DNA from: Alligator mississippiensis
Lineage: Eukaryota > Chordata > Crocodylia > Alligatoridae
Assembly (NCBI RefSeq): GCF_030867095.1
Contig: NC_081824.1
Location: forward strand, 175,034,933-175,098,932
Direction: 5' to 3'
DNA length: 64,000 nucleotides
In this document: positions 1 to 9,700 of the stretch, one piece after another
Position numbering within the stretch: position 1 is the first letter of the stretch
Layout of the letters: the number at the start of each line of letters is the position of its first letter
Translations under genes and position numbers: made by a program
Notes under the pieces: model-generated
Database searches by the model: none
What the model was told of the DNA's origin: nothing
Seen by the model: only the letters and a program-made list of their open reading frames with translations

Positions 1-119
1 AGTTCTTGGAACATCTTGGGAACAGTGCTCAGTTTCAGATACTGGAAGAAGTTACCTAGAATGTAGATATTTTAAATTTAAAGTCTAATCAACATAGAGG
101 AACTGGTTAAAAATCAAGA

Positions 120-479
120 GTTGGGAGGTAATTTGGGTGAAGGTAATCACAAAAAGAAGAGTGGGAGCAGTGGAATAATGATAATAGACTTTTTAAAAAG
201 CAGACTTCAGCAAATTCAGGGAAGTGGTAGGCTGGGTCTCTTGGGGAAATAAGCTAAGGGATAAAGGAATTGGGAGATACTGAAAGAGATTATATTTAAG
301 GCACAACAGCAAACCACCCCACTGTGGAGGAAAGTTAATGAGCACAGTAAGTGTTCAACATGGCTGCACCAGGAGCTCCTTAAGGGCCTGAAAATCAAAA
401 GGGGATCATACAAAAATGGAACAAAATGAGTTACAACTAAAGAGGGACATAAAAAGGACATCAGAAAAGGTTCTATAAA
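120..479 (+). mobile_element. Decayed CR1 LINE, ORF2 segment upstream of the RT domain
   Basis: Translating the plus strand gives broken CR1 ORF2 sequence from the linker between endonuclease and reverse transcriptase, including recognisable pieces such as TWLNQELL-like and KRGSYKKWKQ-like stretches near 340-430. These correspond to the same linker (around 7690-7790) of the younger CR1 at 6600-9700. Stops and frameshifts are frequent, so the copy is old and non-coding. The copy is interrupted at 479/480 and resumes at 848. The left boundary is approximate. Confidence 0.65.
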
Positions 480-847
480 CAATAAATAGTTAATGTGTTG
501 TAGTTTGGCCCTTTAAGTAAGGCAGCCAGCCCTGGGGTAGGGTCCTAGCTGTGAATGATTAATTGGCTGTTAAAAGCCAAAGCTGGGGAGAGAACAAGGA
601 GCTTAAGCTGGGGAAAAGGCAGTTTTCAGTCAGGAGGCAGACTGAAACCAAGAAGAGCTTGCTTCTAGGAAAGGCCACAGCTAAAAAGACCCTGACCTGC
701 TGCCTGGAAAAGGCCTGAAGATTTTGTGTTGCTCATTTGCTTGTTTGGGTCAAGGGTTATCGTTTGTGTTACTGACTATTGTTTGGACTGGGTGAGGTTT
801 TCCTAATGGGACACAGCCCACCTGCACAAGAACAGGCACACTTACAT
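480..847. mobile_element. 368-bp insertion inside the old CR1, flanked by an 11-bp duplication
   Basis: The 11-mer GGTTCTATAAA occurs at 469-479 and again at 848-858, and the CR1 reading resumes directly after the second copy. The 368 bp between are therefore a later insertion with a target duplication. Eleven base pairs is longer than hAT (8) or retroviral LTR (4-6) duplications and fits target-primed retroposition better. The insert has no clear coding sequence and I cannot assign its family. Confidence 0.55.
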
Positions 848-1368
848 GGTTCTATAAATTAGAAGAAAGGAAAGAAAAGCAAACAATGGATGATGTAGAC
901 AAGGCGAAACATTCAATGGCTTTTTTATGTTTGTCTTCACAAAAAGGTTAACAGTGATCAAATACTTAACAAAATGAATATAAACCAGGGAATAGAAGTG
1001 TAGGCCAGGAGAGGAATAGAACACATTTAAAAGTATTTGGGAATGTTAGAGGTGTTCAGATTGGCAGACCTAATGTAATTCACTCTCGTGTACTTAAGGA
1101 ACTAGTTGAAGTAATTGCTGAGTTATTATAAATTATCTTTGAGGACTCATGGAAGATAGGGGCACGGTAAAGTATACATTTTAAAAGGAGGACCAATCAA
1201 CCTAACTTCAATAACTGGAAAGATACTAGAACAAATTATTAGACAATCAATTTATAAGCACCTGGAGGATAATAAAGTAATAGAAACAAGCAACATGGAT
1301 TTATCAAGAGCAAATCCCAATAAACCAATCTAATTTCCTTCTTTGATAGAATAATTGAGAGGCCTCAC
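848..1368 (+). mobile_element. Decayed CR1 LINE, continuation into the reverse transcriptase
   Basis: This continues the copy that starts near 120. The plus-strand translation around 1080-1365 resembles the CR1 stretch in which LKAL.DIIAEPLAGIFE leads into the RT finger region, then an HGF...TNLISFFDR stretch near 1295-1350. Stops are scattered throughout. The copy is lost after about 1368, just before an antisense CR1 3' end. Confidence 0.65.
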
Positions 1369-1425
1369 AGGGCAACCAGCTAAGTGTCCACGGCAGCCAT
1401 GATACACAGGTCAGTGCCAGTTCCT

Positions 1426-1580
1426 TTCATAGTTTCACAGTTGTTAGGGGCTGGAAGGGACCGTACAGGTCACTGGGTCCAGCCCCTCTGCACATGGGCA
1501 GAAAAGACTGCTGGGATCAAATGACCTCAGCAAGATGGGCATCAAGATGTTTTTTGAAAATTGCCAGGGTGGTACACACA
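1426..1580 (-). mobile_element. CR1 3' end, antisense fragment
   Basis: Read on the plus strand, this stretch matches the reverse complement of the 3' end of the CR1 at 6600-9700. Shared pieces include the motif GGAAGGGACCG, the TCATAGTTTCA-type tail at the left edge, and the AGATGACC/AAATGACC CAGC stretch. It is a 5'-truncated CR1 inserted in the opposite orientation, which is the usual form of CR1 copies. Confidence 0.75.
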
Positions 1581-1589
1581 GGCTAACTG

Positions 1590-1778
1590 AAGGCAGTATT
1601 CTGAAGGATAGCCAATATGGCTTCATTACGGGCAGGTCGTGCCAGACCAACCTCATTTCCTTTTATGCTGATTGCAGTTATATAAAATCAAATCTTATTA
1701 GTGGATATACCAACAGGAGAGTCATATTAAAAGCAGTGGTGTATGTAAATGACAGGAGGTAATTCTTTTGTTCTACTC
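1590..1778 (+). mobile_element. Decayed CR1 LINE RT fragment, second copy
   Basis: Positions 1610-1670 translate to a YGFITGRSCQTNLISFY stretch, matching QHGFVAGRSCLTNLVSFYDQ of the intact-looking CR1 near 8440-8490. The 848-1368 fragment already covers this part of RT, so this is a separate CR1 copy. It degrades after about 1690 and is cut by the short element at 1782-2093. Confidence 0.65.
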
Positions 1779-1781
1779 AGT

Positions 1782-2093
1782 AGGTGTGTCTCCACAAGAC
1801 ATTTAATGTCCTTTGGACTAAGTCTACTGTGCATTAACGCAGCTGGCAAAAATGGTTAATGTGCAAATGCTCAGTAGATTGATCCAATGAGCATTAAGTA
1901 TCACAAAAAAAATGTATTTGCACTAATGCACAATAGACTTAGTCCAATGAGCATTAAGCAAAGCAAGAAAGCATTCATTTGCACTAATGTGCAGTAGCAC
2001 TGATTACAATGCATTGAATTAGTATTTGTTATTGCAGGTACTAAAATTAATGCACCATAATTATGGCACATTAATGAACGTGTAGATGCACCC
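1782..2093. mobile_element. Short DNA transposon, 312 bp, GGGTGCATCTACA-type ends, AGT duplication
   Basis: The left end AGGTGTGTCTCCAC and the reverse complement of the right end, GGGTGCATCTACAC, align over about 29 bp as imperfect terminal inverted repeats and run on into a shared CATTnAATGT. The flanks are AGT at 1779-1781 and AGT at 2094-2096, a 3-bp duplication of the type made by PIF/Harbinger elements. The interior holds two to three diverged copies of a motif containing TTAGTCCAATGAGCATTAAG. No coding capacity, so it was mobilised in trans. Confidence 0.6.
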
Positions 2094-2096
2094 AGT

Positions 2097-2510
2097 GTTT
2101 GTATGGCCTCAGTTGGAATGCTGTATCCAGTGTTGGGCACCCACTTTGAGAAAGTTGTAAACAAATTAGAGAGAGTCCAGAGGAGAGCAACAAGAATGAT
2201 AAAGGGTTTAGAAAATATGACTTATAAGGAAAGGTTGAAGGAACTGGGTTTGTTTAATCTATGAAAGAAAAGATTACGGTAGATATGATAACAGTCTTCC
2301 AGTTTGCAAGAGTTTGTTATAGAGAGGAAAGTGAAACACTGTTCTCCATGTCAGTCAGGATAGGACAAGAAGAAATTGGCTTAATTTGCAGCAACAAAGA
2401 TTAAAATCAGATATTAGGAAAATATTTATAAGGGTTGTAATGCAGTGGAGCAAGTCATTGGCGGACACTGCAGAATCCTCCTCACTGTAGGTTTTATAGA
2501 ACAAGTTAGG
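2097..2510 (+). mobile_element. Decayed CR1 LINE, 3' part of ORF2
   Basis: The plus strand begins with a PQLE-C-IQCWAPTL stretch, then an ERVQRRATRM-like stretch near 2170-2205 and a KSDIRKIFIRVV-like stretch near 2400-2440. These follow the order of the C-terminal region of the CR1 at 9170-9520. Multiple stops and frameshifts make it non-functional. It is probably the continuation of the fragment at 1590-1778, split by the 312-bp element. Confidence 0.7.
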
Positions 2511-3660
2511 CAAAAAGGTTAGGTTGGGGCTGGCCCTGGTATACTTGACACGGCCTCACTGCAGGAAAAGACCTACACAATTTCTTGAGGTGCCTTTCAA
2601 CCTTTATTCCTATAAACTTTACATGGAGGTCCTCCCAGAGCCCAGGCAGGGATTATGTCTCCCTACCCCAGCAGCAGGAAGCTCCAAGCCCCAGCTCCAA
2701 GATCGCACCTGGAGAATGGGGGCTGGGAGATCCTTATCTCTTTTCCCAGTGCCAGGCTTCATGACTGTGGGGCCACTCAGCTCCAACTCTGAGATTGTGG
2801 GGCTGGCACGGGGAGATCCTTATGTCCCAGCCCAAACCCCACAACCATGGGGCTCAGGCTGAGAGATAAGGATCTCCCAGCACCAGCCCCACAGTTGCAG
2901 AGCTGGCACTGATTGCTCCCTGCTGGCAGGGGCTTGAGAGCCTGCTCCCTAGCCTGTTCCCCCCCCAGCTTCTAGAACTGGGCAGGGAACAGGCTCACCC
3001 ACCCCCACCCCACAATCACAAAGAGGAGACAGGGAGCTGTCCCAGTCAGGGGCAGGTCCCAGACCCATGCACCTGTGTAATTGAGGTATGAGGTTTTGAG
3101 ACAGCTGCAAGGGTGGAGCAAGTCCCAGCCCCCTGCCCCAATCTGCCCAGCCAACCAAGGGCTCACTGCTAGCTGCCCCACTGGAGGATCAGGGCAAGGG
3201 GCTGGGACCTGCCCCTCCCTGCAGCTCTTTCCAAGTCCCCTGCCCCGAGGTGGGGAGCCAGGACCAGAAGCTCCCTACTGCCAGGTCAGGGGGACATTGT
3301 CCTCACCCTGGCAGCAGGCAGCCCCGGGGGTAAAGAGCAATGTCCTAGGCCTGGCCAAGAGACAGTTGTGTCCTGACCCGGTGTTCCCTGCCAGCCCCTG
3401 AGCTAGCACCCAGGGGGAGCCTAGAGCTCCCCTTAGTGATGGCAGGGGCCCATTGCAGAGCCCCAAGAAGCAGAAGCAGTTTGCTGCCATTAGCAGCAAA
3501 TCTGCTCCCACTTCCCTGCATGTGTGGACACATCCGATAAAGCTTGTAACTTATTCCACAAGGAGGAGTTTGGATCACCCACCTTTCCTCACCATATAAC
3601 ATGCAGGACAAATACACCATCAAGGTATCTACCTAGCCCCAGCCTCCCCACAGCCATAGC
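2511..3660. other. GC-rich unassigned stretch with an inverted repeat
   Basis: This is a GC-rich block containing many overlapping open frames without recognisable protein motifs. A 19-bp perfect inverted repeat (CTGGGAGATCCTTATCTCT at 2723-2741, its complement at 2862-2880) and a third, direct copy near 2801-2829 show internal repeats. It is probably the interior of an unrecognised repeat. The open frames look like by-products of high GC and are not called as genes. Confidence 0.4.
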
Positions 3661-4744
3661 ATTCCCCAACAGTTACAGTGTGTGAGTAATGCAATGTTTT
3701 GTTTGATATTACTCCAGTTTGGCCACCCTGTTACCAACACTGTGGTCCCTCAATACAGCTAACACGTTACCTTTTATCACTTTCCGGTTTCCATTTCTTA
3801 TGTTTTTTGTTCCAATATGCTTTCCTCATTATTAAACATATTTCCAGTGTTCATCTCCCAAAGGGTAGAAAGGGACTAGCAGGGGAGGGGGATTATAACA
3901 AGGTTTGGCACACAAACTTTGATTTATGGAATCAAAAAAAGAAGGGAAGGAGGGAATAATGTGCAACAGTAATTTGCAAAGATGTTAAGTCCAAATGAAA
4001 CCTGATTGTTAATGATCTGCTGCTCTCTGAAATGCTAATGGCAAAATGAATCCACTCCATCATGTCCTCCACTACTTCCTTCGGAGTGAGGAGCCAGACA
4101 GATTGAATTTTATTAGTGGATTTTAAGAGTCATGAACCAAAGAGATGACAAAGCCAGTAGGGAAATACAGAGTGCCCGAGCGAGGGGTTACCATAAGAGG
4201 GATGGGGGCAACTAGGTTACAGAAAATACAATGTTAGCCAAACTAAGCCCAAGAGTGGCGGGAGGGAGTGGGGGAAGGGGAGGGAGATCACAACGCTGAG
4301 AGAGAAAGAAGAAGATGCACAATGGTCTGCAATGGTGGAGGGAGTAGATTGGAGAAAATTTATCAGTCTATATAGAGTTTAATCGCGGGGGTCCTCTTCA
4401 GGTGGAGCAGGGTGGTCCGTTGTTGAAGGTTCCTCTCAGAGTCCATCATGTGAAGAGTGGGGTTCAGGTGGTGCCCTCTGTTGAAGGTTCCTCTCGGATG
4501 CAAAGTACAATAAGAGGAACTTTTTCACTTAGGAGGAGGAGGATGCTTTTGATTTGAAGTAGCCAAGCACAACCTGATCTGTAAAGGACAAAGGAGGCTC
4601 CAAACCTTGAACTCAGGTGTAAATCCAAAGCAGGGTGACTTTTGTTCACAGAGATGGGCAGCACAGCAGTGGTTCAGATTTCACATTATATAGATGGCCC
4701 TTTCCCAGTGCCTGGTTGCAGCTAGGGATTGGATGTGGGTAAAC
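3661..4744. other. Unassigned non-coding stretch
   Basis: No gene or repeat family was recognised. A purine-rich run lies around 4255-4290. An imperfect local duplication (TTCAGGTGG ... GTTGAAGGTTCCTCTC) occurs at about 4398-4437 and 4461-4496. Confidence 0.4.
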
Positions 4745-5470
4745 TGATTGAAACTGAATTCAGAGAAGACAGAGGTGATAGTGGTGGACAGACCATTTTA
4801 CTTGGAGGGAATCAGGACACCTATCAGTGGTAGTGTCCAGCCTCCCCTTGTCTCTCTAGTTCACAGCCTTGGGATGCTCCTGGGTCCTCTGCTGTGCCTA
4901 GATCTTCAGATAGCAGCCATGGCTAGAAGCACTTTTTACCAATTCTATCTGGTGAGAAGGCTGCAACCCTTTCTTTCAGATGCAGATCTGGCCACCATCA
5001 TCCACACCTTTGTAAGCTTAAGGCTAGATTTATGCAACACACTCTATGTAAGGCTGCCCCTAAAGACCATCTGGAAGCTTCAGCTGGGGCGGAACACAGT
5101 AGCCTGCCTTCTGATGGGGATGGGTCACCAGAAGCACTCAACTCCAGTGCTCCAGAGTCTGCACCAGCTCCCAGTAGCTTTCTGGGTACACTTCAGTTCT
5201 GGCTTTGACCTGTAAGGCCCTAAATGGTCTGGGCCATATGTACCTACAGGACTCCCTTCTCCCTTATGCCCCATCATGACCTCAAAGATCAGACAAAAGC
5301 AACCTCCTTCAAATACCATCAATATACCACATCTGTTTAGTGGAAATGCATGGGAGGTTGTTCTTAGCAGTTGCTCCTCAGCTCTGGAACCCCTTACCTC
5401 TAGAGGCCCTCCAGAGCCTAAGCCTGGACATCTGTAAGATCTTCCTATTTGGGAAAACATTTAGGCTGCA
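4745..5470 (+). mobile_element. L2-type LINE, 3' fragment of ORF2
   Basis: An open frame at 4748-5215 encodes the C-terminal, post-polymerase region of an L2-like LINE ORF2. It includes LNSEKTEV near its start, ARSTFYQ, RRLQPFLSDADLATIIH, SLRLDLCNTLYVRLPLKTI and LQSLHQLPVAFWV, in the order expected for the family. A frameshift near 5205 moves the frame, and the sequence continues as KALNGLGHMYLQD and LWNPLPLEAL before ending near 5465. The catalytic RT domain is absent, so this is a 5'-truncated, inactive copy. Family assignment is from recognised motifs; a related CR1-clade family is the main alternative. Confidence 0.75.
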
Positions 5471-6560
5471 TACCAACATTTGGGGATGTCAGGGGAAGGT
5501 TAGATGGCATTAAATATGGCCACCCAATCTTAGTTCGCTCACATGCAGACCTTACACTAGTTAGGTGGATCTAAACATGAACTGTACAGAAATTCAGGAC
5601 TGTTGCATTGGTCTAAAAATGGCCCACCCAATCTGAGTTAAGTGTAATTAAAGGTATTCTAACTTAGTTCGGGTCCGGCAAGCCCCATCTAACTGAATTT
5701 CTGTACTGTTCCCAGGGTACCCCCAAAGCTGGGAAAACCCAGCTGCTGGCCCCAGCCCCAGGGCTGCACTTTTCCTATCCCTTCCATGGCACCAGGCTCT
5801 TTTTAGTCCTCCCACCCCTTCTCCCCCACCCCAAATCGACAGCCCCATGGACCAGCCAGCCAGCCAACCCCCACCCCCAACCCACCAAACTCCCTGTCCC
5901 ACAAGTTGCTCCTGGTGCACGTTTTATCAGCATTCACCAATGTCAGAAACTGAGGAAGTAAGTCAAAGTGAGAGGAGAGGCAGGAGGGATGATGGGATAG
6001 GTTTTCCCCAGCAGGGAGGTTTTTTGTCTGGGGTTGGAGGTTTGAGGGGCTCCACAACTGGATTCTGTGACTGCTGAGGGCACTCAGCAGTCTTCAGGAT
6101 GAACTCCATTAGCGTACTCTTATACACAAACACATCTCCCATATGAGAGCTGGAAAGGTAGGATTTGCTTGGATTTGGATTTAGCAGAATTTAGCCTCCA
6201 GTCCATGTCACCATACCCATGGCTCGAATTCCATGGAGCCCAAGCTTAGCTGCAGAGTGAAAGGAATCCTTCAGCAGATTTCTCGGTCTGGTTTAGGCTC
6301 ACTGTGTTCCATGCAATCAAAGCAAAGTGGATCCTTCAAATTAAGCAGCACTGGCAATTCACTTACAATCCCAGTGAGCACAGTGGTGCTAGGGCTTCTC
6401 TGGCATCAGGACAGCAGTGGATTTGAGCTGCTCCTCCCTGTTCAAAATCTCATGCTTCCCCGCACCCAGACCCGGTATCTCATTCACTGCGTAATTTCTC
6501 TTTGTTCAATCAAAACTAGAATATACTTTTACCTCCTGCCTCAAATCATTGCATAAGTTT
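5471..6560. other. Unassigned stretch with a strong inverted repeat
   Basis: This contains a 19-bp inverted repeat with one mismatch (5579-5597 against 5693-5711) and a repeated ACCCAATCT-containing motif near 5522 and 5626. A pyrimidine- and C-rich block spans about 5740-5900. No protein motifs were recognised. It probably contains one or more unrecognised DNA transposons. Confidence 0.4.
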
Positions 6561-6561
6561 A

Positions 6562-7497
6562 TTGCATGCTGACAAAGCAGCTGCCATGTTTCACCACGAA
6601 AATCACTGTTTTTCAACAGCAGATGAAACGGGGGGAGGGGAAGATGAGGGCGGGGGAAGCTGTGGACCACCAAACCATGTGGCACCCACGAAGACAGCCC
6701 AGCCTAAAGAAAGAGAGCATTGGGAACCTGAAAGCCATGGGGAGGCCAGTACTATGGCACAGGTAAGAAACGAGAAGGTAAGAATCAAAGGGCCCCTTGG
6801 GACTCGGAGCGGGGAGGCAGCAAAGGCACCAGTCGCAGGGCTCAAGTGCCTATATACTAATGCTAGGAGCATGGGAAACAAGCAGGATGAATTAGCGCTC
6901 CTGCTTGCACTAAACACCTATGACTTAGTGAGGCTAACGGAAACCTGGTGGGATTCATCCCATGACTGGGCGGTACATATTGAGGGCTATAGATTGTACA
7001 GAAAGGACAGGGTGGGGAAGAAAGGGGGAGGGGTTGCGCTCTATGTCAGTGAGCAATATACATCAACCCTCATCAAGACGGAATCCAAGGATGAGGAAGT
7101 AGAAGGATTGTGGGTTAGGCTACGTGGGGGGCAAGGAGAAAGGGATTTGGTGGTAGGGGTCTGCTACAGACCCCCACACCAAGGGGAAGAAAGAGATTCG
7201 GGACTCCTGAGGCAACTCTCGGAGACCATAAAAGCTAAAGAGGCGGTAGTCATGGGGGACCTAAACTACCCAGACATCTGCTGTGAGACACAGACAGCAA
7301 AGTCCCACCGCTCACGCAGGTTTCTAACCTGTGTACAGGACCTCCACCTGACACAGGAGGTACACGGTCCCACTAGGGGGAATGCCATACTGGATCTGGT
7401 ATTGGCAACGGGAGATGACATGGTAGCAGACCTCCAGATCGGTAACCATCTGGGGGACAGTGATCACCTAATAATAGAATACACCATAAGACGTTGA
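6562..7497 (+). pseudogene. CR1 ORF2, endonuclease part
   Basis: This frame of 311 codons holds the apurinic/apyrimidinic-type endonuclease that nicks target DNA to prime reverse transcription. Visible motifs are LYTNARS (Asn100), LTETWW (Glu127), GVCYRPP (199-205), MGDLNYPD (Asp233, Asn235), LDLVLA (278-282) and the terminal GDSDH (299-302). These are the residues expected for metal binding and catalysis, and all are present. The first roughly 20-30 residues may lie outside the element, so the start codon is not trusted. An in-frame TGA at 7495-7497 interrupts ORF2. The reading continues in the same frame at 7498, so this is a point nonsense change and not a natural end. Confidence 0.85.
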
Positions 7498-7944
7498 GTG
7501 GGTAAGGTAACTAGTAGGGTGAAAGTGCTAGACTTTAGGAAAGCTGATTTCAATGCACTCAGGCGATTAGTCAAGTATGCACTGCAGAGTAGGAGATTTG
7601 AAGAAATGGAAGCCCAAGAAGGATGGCTGTGCCTTAAGGAAACGATCCTTCAGGCACAAAGCAAGACGATCCCCAAGCGAGGCAAAAGAGGGAAAGGGGC
7701 CAGGAGGCTTCCCTGGCTGACCAGAGAAATCCAGGGCAGCCTAAGGGACAAAAGGGGAGCACATAAAAAGTGGAAACAGGGAGAGATCACTAAAGATGAA
7801 TATACCTCCTCTACTTGTGCTTGCAGGGAGACAGTTAGACAGGCCAAAGCTACCATGGAGCTGAGGATGGCAACCCAAGTAAAAGACAACAAGAAATTGT
7901 TTTTTAGATATATAGGGAGTAAAGGAAGGCCCAGGGAGGAATAG
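7498..7944 (+). pseudogene. CR1 ORF2, linker between endonuclease and RT
   Basis: This is the same frame as the endonuclease segment and follows it directly after the TGA at 7495-7497. It encodes about 148 residues of the CR1 linker, rich in basic residues, with WLCLKETILQAQ, LPWLTREIQ and KKWKQGEITKDEY stretches. It ends at a TAG at 7942-7944 because of a single-base frameshift in roughly 7925-7942. The frame that carries RT opens at about 7936, reading GPLLNGQKQLVTD just before the first Met. The break separates linker and RT within a few codons. Confidence 0.85.
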
Positions 7945-9605
7945 GACCACTGCTAAATGGGCAGAAGCAATTGGTGACGGACAGGGGGGACAAGGCTGAA
8001 CTCCTCAACGAGTTCTTTGCCTCAGTGTTCCTAAGCGAGGGGCACGACAAGTCTCTCACTGGGGTTGTAGAGAGGCAGCAGCAAGGCGCCAGACTTCCAT
8101 GCGTAGACCCTGAGATGGTGCAGAGTCACTTGGAAGAACTGGATGCCTTTAAGTCAGCAGGTCCGGATGAGCTCCATCCGAGGGTGCTGAAGGCACTGGC
8201 CGACATCATTGCAGAGCCACTGGCGGGAATATTTGAACGCTCGTGGCGCGCGGGCCAAGTCCCGGAGGACTGGAAAAGGGCCAACGTGGTCCCCATTTTC
8301 AAAAAGGGGAGGAAGGAGGACACGGGCAACTATAGGCCAGTCAGTCTCACCTCCATCCTTGGCAAAGTCTTTGAAAAAATTATCAAGGCTCACATTTGTG
8401 AGAGCCCGGCAGGACAAATTATGCTGAGGGGAAATCAGCACGGGTTCGTGGCAGGCAGATCGTGCCTGACCAATCTAGTTTCTTTTTATGACCAGGTTAC
8501 GAAACGCCTGGACACAGGAGGAGGGGTGGATGTCGTATACTTAGACTTCAGGAAGGCCTTCGATACGGTATCCCACCCCATACTGGTGAACAAGTTAAGA
8601 GGCTGTGACTTGGATGACTACACAGTCCGGTGGGTGGCGAATTGCCTGGAGGGTCACACCCAGAGAGTCGTAGTGGATGGGTCGGTTTCGACCTGGAAGG
8701 GTGTGGGCAGTAGGGTCCCGCAGGGCTCGGTCCTTGGACCGATACTCTTTAATGTCTTCATCAGTGACTTGGACGAGGGAGTCAAATGTACTCTGTCCAA
8801 GTTTGCAGATGACACAAAGCTATGGGGGGATGTAGACACGCCGGAGGGCAGGGAACAGCTGCAAGCAGATCTGGACAGGTTGGACAAGTGGGCAGAAAAC
8901 AACAGAATGCAATTCAACAAGGAGAAATGCAAAGTGCTGCACCTAGGGAGGAAAAATGTCCGGCACACCTACAGCCTAGGGAATGACCTGCTGGGTGGCA
9001 CAGAGGTGGAAAGGGATCTTGGAGTCCTAGTGGACTCCAAGATGAACATGAGCCGGCAGTATGACGAAGCCATCAAAAAAGACAATGGCACTTTATCATG
9101 CATCAGCAGATGCATGACGAATAGGTCCAAGGAGGTGATACTTCCCCTCTATCGGGCGCTGATCAGACCGCAGTTGGAGTACTGCGTGCAATTCTGGGCA
9201 CCACAATTCAAGAGGGATGCAGATAACCTGGAGAGGGTCCAGAGAAGGGCCACTCGTATGGTTAAGGGCCTGCAGACCAAGCCCTATGAGGAGAGACTAG
9301 AGAAACTGGATCTTTTCAGCCTCTGCAAGAGAAGGTTGAGAGGCGACCTTGTGGCCGCCTATAAGTTCATCATGGGGGCACAGAAGGGTATTGGTGAGTA
9401 TTTATTCACCAAGGCACCCCCAGGGGTTACAAGAAATAATGGCCACAAGCTAGCAGAGAGCAGATATAGATTGGACATTAGGAAGAACTTCTTCACAGTT
9501 CGAGTGGCCAGGGTCTGGAACGGGCTCCCAAGGGAGGTGGTGCTCTCCCCTACCCTGGGGGTCTTCAAGAGGAGGTTAGATGAGCATCTAGCTGGGGTCA
9601 TCTAG
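7936..9605 (+). pseudogene. CR1 ORF2, reverse transcriptase part
   Basis: This segment encodes the reverse transcriptase, which copies the element RNA at the nicked target. Counting from the Met at 7971, motifs are in order: VVPIFKKG and NYRPVSLTS (about 106-128), QHGFVAGRS (157-164), VVYLDFRKAFD with the first catalytic Asp at 192, PQGSVLGPILFNVFISD (250-266), and the FADD box (278-281) with the two remaining catalytic Asp. The region after RT contains RPQLEYC, ERVQRRATRM, KRRLRGDL and WNGLPREVV, as usual for CR1. No stop interrupts the segment, and the stop is at 9603-9605. It is labelled a pseudogene only because the upstream stop and frameshift disconnect it from the endonuclease. Confidence 0.88.
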
Positions 9606-9700
9606 ACCCAGCACTCTTTCCTGCTTATGCAGGGGGTCGGACTCGATGATCTATTGCGGTCCCTTCCGACCCTAACATCTATGAATCTATGAATCTATGA
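9603..9700 (+). repeat. CR1 3' end and octamer tail
   Basis: Short 3' UTR of the CR1, with the GGGGTCGGACTCGATGATC segment and a TCCCTTCCGACCCTAAC segment, which can pair partly as a stem (GGGTCGGA with TCCGACCC). It ends in three direct ATCTATGA octamers (9677-9700). CR1 reverse transcriptase is known to recognise this type of end. A related 3' end is found in antisense at 1426-1580. Confidence 0.85.

Larger units (their letters stand above)
6600..9700 (+). mobile_element. CR1 LINE, nearly full ORF2, slightly 5'-truncated
   Basis: This is a non-LTR retrotransposon with an apurinic-type endonuclease, a reverse transcriptase and a CR1-type 3' end in order on the plus strand. The 3' end after the stop at 9603-9605 runs through the GGGGTCGGACTCGATGATC motif to three tandem ATCTATGA octamers finishing at 9700, typical of CR1. 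No ORF1 was recognised upstream, so the copy is probably truncated at its 5' end near 6600. The exact left boundary is uncertain. ORF2 carries only one in-frame stop and one frameshift, so this is a fairly young copy compared with the relics at 120-2510. Confidence 0.9.
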
